This document shows positions 1 to 5,458 of a stretch of DNA of 5,458 nucleotides, piece after piece. How positions within the stretch are numbered: the first letter of the stretch is position 1; each line of letters begins with the position of its first letter. Under the pieces are notes generated by a model, which was not told the origin of the DNA, ran no database searches, and saw only the letters and a program-made list of their open reading frames with translations. The position numbers were made by a program, and so were the translations under genes. This DNA is from Pseudaquidulcibacter sp964443435 (GTDB taxonomy: Bacteria > Pseudomonadota > Alphaproteobacteria > Caulobacterales > Aquidulcibacteraceae), in NCBI GenBank assembly GCA_964443435.1, contig CAYUCW010000091.1:1-5458 (forward strand), written 5' to 3'.

Positions 1-2
1 CA

Positions 3-161
3 CCAATTGTTATCGGAAGCTTTTTACTTATTGCAATATTTGATAAATTAAAACTCATTGGACATTCCCTTTTAAACCTATTTGACCCCATAGGTCACGT
101 GTTAAAAAAAGATTGTCATCAGTTTATTAAAAATTACTTAGCAAAACCGCATAAATATTAA
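3..161 (+). CDS. C-terminal fragment of an unidentified, probably membrane-associated protein
   Basis: An open frame enters from the left edge and ends at TAA 159-161, giving the last 52 residues of a protein. The visible part begins with a hydrophobic stretch (PIVIGSFLLIAIF) that could be the end of a transmembrane helix. A second amphipathic or hydrophobic segment follows (LIGHSLLNLF), and then a basic, soluble-looking tail ending in KPHKY. I do not recognise the family. It is convergent with the hydrolase gene on the other strand, with about 70 bases between the two stops and no GC-rich hairpin in between. Coding status rests only on the unbroken frame and a plausible translation; 52 codons without a stop could occasionally arise by chance, even in AT-rich DNA. 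Confidence 0.45.
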   Translation, partial: PIVIGSFLLIAIFDKLKLIGHSLLNLFDPIGHVLKKDCHQFIKNYLAKPHKY

Positions 162-230
162 GGAAATGCCCGATATTTTATTTATTACATTGATAACTTC
201 ATAAATAGAATTAATTTTGGGTTAAATTTG

Positions 231-1097
231 TCAAGAATATTGGGTTGCGAATAAAATATTTTCAATTGCTTCAAGTGATTCGTTTTCATTCAATATTGGC
301 GCATGTCCAATATTTTCTATTGTTTTGGTAACTACTGTTGGCCTTAGTTCTTTTATATGAAGCAGAGTTTCTTTAGTAAGAATATCGGAATCTTCGCCAC
401 GAATTACGGCGGTTGGATAATGGCAAAGATTTAAAAATAAAGGCCAAAGATTTACAGGAACTAGAACTTCGCTTGCTAAGACATTTATTTTTATATTTGG
501 GTCATAATCAAAAATAATTTTCCCATTTTTCTCTTTGCAAACGCGTTTAGTAAACTCAAGCCAGAATTCATCATCCTTATTTTTAAATGCATTATTATTT
601 ATATTGCGAACGGCTTCTATTGCATCATCCCAATTTGCAAATTCAGTATTATTGCCGACATAAGTCTGTATTCTTTTTAGGCCTGAAACCGAAATATCAG
701 GGCCAATATCATTTAAAATACTTCCCGCGATTTTTGATTTTGAAAGGCTTGAAAGCACCATAGTAATTATGCCGCCCATTGATGTGCCAATAAACACCGC
801 TTTCTTTATCTTAAGCTTGCGCATTAAAATCAAAACATCATTGGCATAAGTATATGGGTGATAATTCAAAGGATTAATATCATAATCGGAATCGCCCCGC
901 CCGCGCATATCAAAAGTATAAACCTTACGCCCAAGCTTTAATAAATGCGAAATTATTGGGTCAAAATCGCGTGAATTTCTCGTAAGGCCATGAAGGCAGA
1001 TTATTGGTGGCCCTGTAATTTCAATATCGGGTGTATAGGATTTTGTATTAATCCTTACGCCATCTGGCATTTTAACTAAGCGAATATCCATATTCAT
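231..1097 (-). CDS. alpha/beta-hydrolase fold protein
   Basis: A complete 288-residue protein with the hallmarks of a soluble alpha/beta-hydrolase (esterase/lipase/epoxide hydrolase-like superfamily). The oxyanion-hole motif HGLTRN is at 36-41 and the DMRGRGDSD turn at 63-71. The nucleophile elbow GTSMGG (104-109) places the catalytic serine at Ser106. The acid is probably Asp238 in RGEDSD, and the histidine His265 in GHAP. The full triad suggests an active enzyme, but the substrate cannot be read from sequence. No signal peptide is seen, so it is presumably cytoplasmic. The start ATG (1095-1097) lies one base after the epmA stop. There is no good Shine-Dalgarno just upstream, so translation is probably coupled to epmA; the Met at residue 3 is an alternative start. 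The stop is TGA at 231-233. The family is clear; the specific role is unknown. Confidence 0.9.
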   Translation of the reverse strand: MNMDIRLVKMPDGVRINTKSYTPDIEITGPPIICLHGLTRNSRDFDPIISHLLKLGRKVYTFDMRGRGDSDYDINPLNYHPYTYANDVLILMRKLKIKKAVFIGTSMGGIITMVLSSLSKSKIAGSILNDIGPDISVSGLKRIQTYVGNNTEFANWDDAIEAVRNINNNAFKNKDDEFWLEFTKRVCKEKNGKIIFDYDPNIKINVLASEVLVPVNLWPLFLNLCHYPTAVIRGEDSDILTKETLLHIKELRPTVVTKTIENIGHAPILNENESLEAIENILFATQYS

Positions 1098-1098
1098 T

Positions 1099-2112
1099 TT
1101 ATATTACAGGTGTCCATAGAACATCATTTATAGTTCTTGCCCCCGATACTAACATAATTAGTCTTTCAAGTCCCAATGCAACCCCAGATGTAGGCGGCAT
1201 TTTTGCGATTGCGCTTAATAATTCTTCATCAATTGGATATGAATATCCATAAATTGCCTTTTGTTTATTCATTGAATCTATAAATCTTTGTCTTTGTTCA
1301 ATTGAATTGGTTAATTCCCCAAAGCCATTTGCGATTTCAAGGCCGCAAATATAAAGCTCGAACCTTTCGACAAGTCTTGCATCATGCTTTGTTTTTTGCG
1401 CAAGTGCCCCTTCGGATAATGGATATTCATAAAGTATGGTTGGCGCAGTTTTTCCAAGTTCTGGCTCAATTTTTGCGACCAAGACTTTTGTAAATATATC
1501 CGACCAATCATCATCTCTATTAATTGCTACCCCAATATTATTTGCAGCAGAGGCAAAACCATCGCGGTCATTAATTATTTCAAGCATACTAAAGCCTGCA
1601 TATTTTATAAAAGCTTCTTCAAGAGTTATAAATATTGGCGTGGCATTTATTGGGATTTTAAGATTATTAAAGCTATAAAAATCGGCATTATTGGCAAGTG
1701 CCGCCGACCTACAAATTTCCAAAGTATCGCTTATAATTTGCTTGTAATCTTCATTCGCGCGATACCATTCAAGCATTGTAAATTCTGGACTATGAGTATT
1801 TGAAATATCGCGATTTCGAAAGACTTTTGCAAATTCAAATATTCTTTCCATGCCGCCCGCAATAAGTTTCTTACAAGCAAATTCAGGACTTGTAGCCAGA
1901 AACATAGGAATTTTAGAACCATCCATTAATTCAATTTCGGTAGAAAGTCCTAATAAATGGGTTTCATTTCCAGGGGAAGTTTGTAATTGCGAAGTTTCAA
2001 CTTCTATAAAACCTTCAGCTTCAAACCATTTTCTTATAGCATTTTTGACATTTTGACGCGCGATTAAGAATGGCATTTTATCCTTTAGTTTATCGCTATC
2101 CCACCAAGACAT
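1099..2112 (-). CDS. epmA: EF-P beta-lysyl transferase (EF-P lysine aminoacylase), PoxA/GenX/YjeA family
   Basis: A 337-residue class II aminoacyl-tRNA synthetase core related to lysyl-tRNA synthetase but without the N-terminal anticodon-binding OB domain, as expected for EpmA (about 325 residues in E. coli). The motif 1 area is around 38-53 (VETSQLQTSPGNETHL). Motif 2 runs 91-118, with FRNRD and HSPEFTMLEWYR. Motif 3 runs 310-325 (GVALGLERLIMLVSGA). The ELANGF-like segment (GLEIANGFGELT, 257-268) also matches the family. EpmA activates (R)-beta-lysine and attaches it to the conserved lysine of EF-P rather than to tRNA. Its substrate gene efp is divergent next door, which strongly supports the call. 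The start ATG (2110-2112) has a partial Shine-Dalgarno, GTGAG, 8 bases upstream (2121-2125). The alpha/beta-hydrolase follows after a one-base gap, so they probably form an operon. EpmB, which makes beta-lysine, is not in the window. Confidence 0.93.
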   Translation of the reverse strand: MSWWDSDKLKDKMPFLIARQNVKNAIRKWFEAEGFIEVETSQLQTSPGNETHLLGLSTEIELMDGSKIPMFLATSPEFACKKLIAGGMERIFEFAKVFRNRDISNTHSPEFTMLEWYRANEDYKQIISDTLEICRSAALANNADFYSFNNLKIPINATPIFITLEEAFIKYAGFSMLEIINDRDGFASAANNIGVAINRDDDWSDIFTKVLVAKIEPELGKTAPTILYEYPLSEGALAQKTKHDARLVERFELYICGLEIANGFGELTNSIEQRQRFIDSMNKQKAIYGYSYPIDEELLSAIAKMPPTSGVALGLERLIMLVSGARTINDVLWTPVI

Positions 2113-2223
2113 TTTAAATACTCACTAAAACAATTGAAATTATTGTTATATTGCCATAAAGCACGTTTTATAAATAGTGAAATAGTTTTGCGATAATAAG
2201 CAATTCAAGACAAAGAGAGTATA
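2113..2223. promoter_or_regulatory. divergent promoter region between epmA and efp
   Basis: This 111-base AT-rich spacer must hold the start signals for both genes. For efp, the best -10 candidate is GATAAT at 2192-2197 (five of six matches to consensus). The -35 element at the right distance is poor (TATAAA at 2169-2174, 17-base spacer), and transcription would begin about 20 bases before the ATG. For epmA, a possible minus-strand -10 TATAAC (2145-2150) has a weak TTATAA 17 bases upstream (2168-2173). A tandem repeat of AAATAGT lies at 2172-2178 and 2180-2186. The existence of promoters follows from the gene layout; the exact boxes are guesses. Confidence 0.4.
2212..2219 (+). promoter_or_regulatory. 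ribosome binding site of efp
   Basis: The purine run AAAGAGAG lies 4 bases upstream of the efp ATG (2224-2226). It gives AGAG-type pairing to 16S rRNA at an acceptable distance and supports this ATG as the start. Confidence 0.55.
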
Positions 2224-2755
2224 ATGGTAAAAGTTATCGCTTCAAGCATTCGTAAAGGCAATGTTATCGAACATACAGATGGCAAGCTTTATGTGGTTTT
2301 AACCCAACAAAATATCCACCCAGGAAAAGGCACACCTGTAACACAGGTTGATATGCGCCGTATTGTTGATGGCATTAAAGTAACAGAGCGTTATAAAACT
2401 ACGGATAGCGTTGAAAAAGCTTTCGTAGAAGAGCTTAAGTATAATTATCTTTATGCCGATGGCGAAAATTTCGTATTCATGAACCCTGATAATTATGAGC
2501 AAATCACAGTTACCAAAGACACTATGGGTGATGATGCGGCATATCTTCAAGAAAATATGGAAGTCTATCTTACTATTTTCAATGAAACTTGTTTGGCGGT
2601 TACTTTGCCACAGCGCGTTACTTTGGAAATCGTTGATACAGAGCCAACAACCAAAGGCCAAACCGCTTCTTCTTCATATAAGCCTGCTATGCTTGAAAAT
2701 GGCGTAAGAACTATGGTGCCGCCATATATTACAACTGGCACTAAAATTGTTGTAA
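2224..2755 (+). CDS. efp: translation elongation factor P, C-terminus lost in assembly gap
   Basis: The visible 177 residues cover nearly all of EF-P (about 188 in the family). An N-terminal KOW-like domain spans roughly 1-65 and two OB-fold domains follow. The modification loop reads NIHPGKGTP (30-38), so the lysine that receives beta-lysine is Lys35 (Lys34 in E. coli). The C-terminal signature region KPAMLENGVRTMVPP (153-167) is present. The GVRTMVPP form is what I associate with alphaproteobacterial EF-P. The protein binds the ribosome near the E/P site and relieves stalling at consecutive prolines. The frame is open up to the N block at 2756; about 12 more codons and a stop are expected just inside the gap, so the gene is probably intact in the organism. 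Divergence from epmA fits an enzyme-substrate pair. Confidence 0.96.
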
Positions 2756-2855
2756 NNNNNNNNNNNNNNNNNNNNNNNNNNNNNNNNNNNNNNNNNNNNN
2801 NNNNNNNNNNNNNNNNNNNNNNNNNNNNNNNNNNNNNNNNNNNNNNNNNNNNNNN
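2756..2855. other. assembly gap (exactly 100 N)
   Basis: A run of exactly 100 undetermined bases, the conventional scaffold placeholder when gap size is unknown. The true length may be smaller or much larger. It removes the last codons of efp from the left and the C-terminal end of the antiporter from the right. These two genes converge, so their terminators, and possibly further genes, lie here. Any reading frame carried across it is meaningless. Confidence 0.97.
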
Positions 2856-4597
2856 AGAATTTCTTCACGCATTTGCGCGCGCTTTTCATGAACTGAAACA
2901 ATAATATTCCCCATGGGCACACCGGCCTCTACCATAATCGCTTCGGCAAGCTGTAAGCTCGCTTCCAAAGTTTCAGGGACGGCCTCATTAACGCCAAGCG
3001 CATAAAGATTTTGCGCGTGAATGCCATCTTTGGCACGAACGACAATTGGAATATCTGGCCTTGCTTTACGTGCCGCTTTCACAACCGCATTCACCTGCCC
3101 AGATCCATGCATAGTAATAACTATTGCTTTGGCACGGGCAATACCGCAAGCGTCAAGAAACTCAGGGCGCGAGATATCACCATAATAAACACGATATTTA
3201 TTTATTCTGGCTTCGCCTACCCGCGCAATATCGGTGTCGGCAGCAATATATTGTACTTTGTGATGCGCCAGTAAATTGGTTACAACTTCGCCCACACGTC
3301 CAAACCCTGCAACAATAACATGATTATCGTCTTCTGAGGCTTCTTGGGCCACTAAATCTAAATCATCTTTAACAAGAGTTTTTCTTTGCGCCCCTTTTTC
3401 AAGGATTTCAGCAAGTATTGGCGTAAGTGCCATAGATATTGCGGCAATGGTTAATGCAAAATCCGCAGATCTTGGCCCAACAACATATAATTCTTTGGCA
3501 AGGCCAATGATTACAAATGCAAACTCACCTGCACCGCCAAGCATAAGCCCAGCATATAATGCCGCGCGCGGCTTAAGCCCAAGCAAAGGCCCAAGCCCCG
3601 CAATAAATAAGGCTTTTACCGTGATAAGTAAAGCCACCGCCCCAAGTATTAAAAACGGGTTTGCAAATACTTTTTCTAAATTAATCGACATTCCTATTGA
3701 TACAAGGAAGACCCCAAGCAATAGCCCTTTAAATGGTTGGATAGTGGCTTCAACTTCACGTCTATATTCGGTTTCGGCAAGCAAAAGCCCTGCGATAAAT
3801 GCGCCCATTGTCATTGAAAGGCCCGCTTTAGAAGTCGCAAGGCCAGTAATGATAACCACAAGAATGCTTGCGGCCATGAAAACCTCTGGCCCTTCAATTT
3901 CGGCGGCCATTTTAAAAATTGGGCGCAAAATTAAACGGCCAATAATTACAATTAAAATCACAACAATTATTGAAATTGCCAAAGCGCTTATAAGACCCAA
4001 GATTCCATCATCACTTCGGGTTGGTGACATGAATGAAACCGCAAATAGAATTGGAATAATCGCAATATCTTGGAATAATAAAATGCCAAAAGCTGCACGA
4101 CCTTCTGGCGCGATAAGTCTTTTTTTATCGGCTAAAATCTGCATTACGATTGCGGTTGATGACATTGCTAAGGCAATACCAATTATAAATGATGCGGTTG
4201 GCGACACCCCAAAGGCAAACCAAACAATAAGCGCTACACCAATAGAGCAAGAAAACATTTGCAAGCCGCCAAGTGTAAACACAAGCTTTCGCATTTTCTT
4301 TAAGCGTTCAAAACTTAGTTCAAGTCCGATTGCGAACAAAAGGAACATTACCCCAAGTTCGGACATTGTATGAATTGTATTAGAGTTTTTTATAGTAAAG
4401 GGCGCAAGAAATTCATATTCTTTAGCAAGCATTCCAAGCGCAGACGGACCAAGCAATAAGCCAGTCAACATATAACCAAGAATAGGCGAAATCTTTATTT
4501 TATAGAATAAAGGCACAATAATAGCCGCCGCGCCAAGTATAATCATTACTTCTCTAACGTTTATTGATGTTGCGAATTGTGCGGTTGTTGACGCCAT
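2856..4597 (-). CDS. Kef-type monovalent cation:proton antiporter (CPA2 family) with RCK domain, C-terminus in gap
   Basis: The first 580 residues of an inner-membrane antiporter are visible. Residues about 15-400 form the Na+/H+-exchanger transmembrane domain (12 or 13 hydrophobic segments). It has the family motifs GLLLGPSALG (46-55), FQD with Asp177 as the likely ion-coupling residue (175-177), and PFKGLLLGVFLVSIGM (288-303). A cytoplasmic RCK/TrkA-N Rossmann domain spans about 425-540, with the nucleotide loop GFGRVG (431-436), acidic DTD (454-456) and YGD (472-474). Family members exchange K+ (or Na+) for protons, and KefB/KefC are gated by glutathione and NAD(H). The start ATG (4595-4597) has an AGGA Shine-Dalgarno 6 bases upstream and overlaps the Rieske stop as TAATG, so translation is coupled. 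No KefF/KefG-type quinone reductase is seen. Perhaps 20-40 C-terminal residues are missing. Family sure; the ion and the KefB versus KefC choice are not. Confidence 0.93.
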
Positions 4598-5019
4598 TAT
4601 TTTTCCTGTGTTTTTGTTTGTGGAATTATACCAATAAGAATATCATTATTAATTAAACTATAATTATACTTTTTTAGCGGTTTATTTTTTCCAGGCCCTC
4701 CAAGGCATTTACCAGTTTTATAATCGAATACGGCACCATGTGCAGCGCAAATAAGATTTTTCTTTTCATCTTGCAAAAAACTGCCATCAAAATTATCAAG
4801 CGGCCACCCAGCATGCGGGCATATATTATAATATGCAAGGATTTCATCGCTTTCACGAAAAACAATCACAGATAATGCTTTATCATTAGGCCAAACATCA
4901 ATCACAATAGCTCTTTCATGCGATATTTCATCGCATTTTAAAATTTTAAACCAAGGCTTAACTTCATTATTATATGAAGCATTATCTTCTAAAGGATTTT
5001 CGTCTTGAGTATTGATAAT
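4597..5019 (-). CDS. small Rieske [2Fe-2S] protein with probable non-canonical start codon
   Basis: A soluble Rieske-type protein of 140 residues if it starts at ATT 5017-5019 (139 from ATC 5014-5016). Cluster ligands are Cys67 and His69 in CPHAGWPLD, and Cys91 and His94 in CAAHGAVFD, followed by the usual GKCLGGPG turn. It lacks the disulfide cysteines of cytochrome bc1 Rieske proteins, so it resembles Rieske ferredoxins and oxygenase-type domains; it probably carries one electron. The only ordinary start in frame is GTG at 4903-4905 (102 residues). That would remove a first strand, PWFKILKCDEIS (22-33), which resembles the beginning of many small Rieske proteins. No ATG, GTG or TTG lies between that GTG and the upstream TAA (5020-5022), whereas a GGAG sits just beyond it. 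The product overlaps the antiporter start by one base, so the two form an operon. Rieske identity is secure; the start is inferred. Confidence 0.88.
   Translation of the reverse strand: MINTQDENPLEDNASYNNEVKPWFKILKCDEISHERAIVIDVWPNDKALSVIVFRESDEILAYYNICPHAGWPLDNFDGSFLQDEKKNLICAAHGAVFDYKTGKCLGGPGKNKPLKKYNYSLINNDILIGIIPQTKTQEK
4991..4996 (+). promoter_or_regulatory. ribosome binding site of the fatty acid hydroxylase gene
   Basis: AAAGGA is 8 bases upstream of TTG 5005-5007. An in-frame TAA at 4990-4992 excludes any earlier start, so this site decides in favour of the TTG. It lies inside the opposite-strand Rieske reading frame. Confidence 0.7.
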
Positions 5020-5458
5020 TTAGTCTCCGTTATAAAAGAATCGCAAGTATTTCATTCTAGCGTTTGGTTATTAATTTGTGCAGCAATTTTCAGCGTATTA
5101 CAGGAATTATTTCCATTTGATAAAAATCAACCCAGATTTCGCAAAGATTTATATATTGATGCATTTTATTGGGTAATTGCACCATTATTTTATGGCATTG
5201 CATCGACCGCAATTTTAATGGGCGGCTTTTATTTAATTTTTGGCGGCAATCTTGACGCGGCAAGTGAATATATGACGAGTGGCGGTTCTTGGACGCAAGA
5301 TATTCCATTAATACCCCTTGCAATATTATCGCTTATTTTCACAGATTTTATTCTTTATTGGACACATAGAATTTTTCATGGTGATATTTTATGGAAATAT
5401 CATTCTATACATCATGGTGCACAAAATCTTGATTGGGCACATTGCGTAAGATTTCATC
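5005..5458 (+). CDS. fatty acid hydroxylase/sterol desaturase family membrane protein, N-terminal part
   Basis: The frame opens at TTG 5005-5007 and is cut by the window end after 151 residues; the family is usually near 300. Hydrophobic segments at about 20-37, 53-80 and 100-118 are probably transmembrane. The histidine boxes follow: HRIFH at 121-125 (HxxxH) and HSIHH at 133-137 (HxxHH). The spacing and surroundings (DFILYWTHR, LWKYHSIHH, LDW, RFH) are typical of the superfamily. These histidines bind a di-iron centre that uses O2 and electrons to hydroxylate or desaturate lipid-like substrates at the membrane. The third histidine box should lie beyond the window, so catalytic completeness cannot be judged. 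The substrate is unknown. The gene is head to head with the Rieske gene and overlaps its 5' end by 12-15 bases. Family assignment is confident. Confidence 0.88.
   Translation, partial: MSIDNLVSVIKESQVFHSSVWLLICAAIFSVLQELFPFDKNQPRFRKDLYIDAFYWVIAPLFYGIASTAILMGGFYLIFGGNLDAASEYMTSGGSWTQDIPLIPLAILSLIFTDFILYWTHRIFHGDILWKYHSIHHGAQNLDWAHCVRFH
5025..5028 (-). promoter_or_regulatory. ribosome binding site supporting an ATT/ATC start of the Rieske gene
   Basis: On the minus strand, GGAG precedes the in-frame stop TAA and then ATT ATC. The spacing is 5 bases to ATT and 8 to ATC, both workable. It is the best Shine-Dalgarno near the beginning of the Rieske reading frame and lies inside the opposite-strand hydroxylase coding region. 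Confidence 0.5.

Noticed and set aside
162..230. Bidirectional terminator between the left-edge gene and the hydrolase
   Set aside because: The spacer is AT-rich but I found no GC-rich inverted repeat followed by a T run on either strand.
1302..2056. Several 60-80 codon frames on both strands within epmA
   Set aside because: All are shadows of the conserved class II synthetase-like gene.
1099..2112. Lysyl-tRNA synthetase (lysS) as the identity of this gene
   Set aside because: At 337 residues it has only the catalytic core and no anticodon-binding domain, and it sits beside efp, which fits EpmA.
2299..2661. 120-codon minus-strand frame inside efp
   Set aside because: Antisense to well-conserved EF-P, with no recognisable protein features.
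2674..2922. Frames running through the N block, including apparent C-terminal ends of efp and the antiporter
   Set aside because: The frame cannot be carried across an unsized gap. The residues beyond it come from the opposite strand of the neighbouring gene.
3447..4373. 308-codon open frame on the plus strand inside the antiporter gene
   Set aside because: It is antisense to strongly conserved antiporter sequence, its translation is low-complexity (rich in Ile, Ser, Ala, Pro) with no family features, and it is explained by codon bias of the real gene.
4903..5019. Frameshift or lost ATG at the start of the Rieske gene
   Set aside because: Minus-strand ATGs at 4917-4919 and 4965-4967 are out of frame and soon reach stops. 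The upstream frame is continuous and has a ribosome binding site, so a rare start codon is simpler. An assembly error is not fully excluded.
5090..5323. 77-codon minus-strand frame inside the hydroxylase gene
   Set aside because: It opposes the clear histidine-box membrane protein and has no features of its own.

Overview
The window looks like an AT-rich bacterial contig, most likely from an alphaproteobacterium. The main lineage clue is elongation factor P: its internal sequence (NIHPGKGTP, DMRRI, GVRTMVPP) follows the alphaproteobacterial form as I remember it. No phylogeny could be run, so this is an inference. The sequence is scaffolded: positions 2756-2855 are exactly 100 N, the usual placeholder for a gap of unknown size. 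Gene ends touching that block are incomplete, and real genes could be hidden in it.

Layout, left to right. (1) 3-161, plus strand: the C-terminal tail of an unidentified, probably membrane-anchored protein. (2) 231-2112, minus strand: a two-gene unit of epmA (EF-P beta-lysyl transferase, a lysyl-tRNA synthetase paralogue) followed after one base by an alpha/beta-hydrolase. (3) 2113-2223: a divergent promoter region. (4) 2224-2755, plus strand: efp, running into the gap about 12 codons before its expected end. (5) 2856-4597, minus strand: a Kef-type CPA2 cation:proton antiporter with an RCK/TrkA-N domain, C-terminus lost in the gap. (6) 4597-5019, minus strand: a small Rieske [2Fe-2S] protein whose stop overlaps the antiporter start (TAATG). 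(7) 5005-5458, plus strand: the N-terminal part of a fatty acid hydroxylase/sterol desaturase-family membrane di-iron enzyme, cut by the window edge.

Two functional themes stand out. First, EpmA and its substrate EF-P are divergently transcribed from a 111-bp spacer. EF-P keeps the target lysine (Lys35 here); the aminomutase partner EpmB is not in the window. EF-P relieves ribosome stalling at polyproline. Second, a soluble Rieske protein is translationally coupled to a Kef-like antiporter and lies head to head with a di-iron membrane hydroxylase.

The most unusual region is 4985-5030. The Rieske reading frame extends well upstream of its only conventional start (GTG at 4905) to a point with a good Shine-Dalgarno but only ATT or ATC as start codon. 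The hydroxylase begins with TTG. The two coding regions overlap at their 5' ends, so each ribosome binding site lies inside the other gene. I saw no RNA genes, CRISPR arrays, insertion sequences or clear rho-independent terminators.
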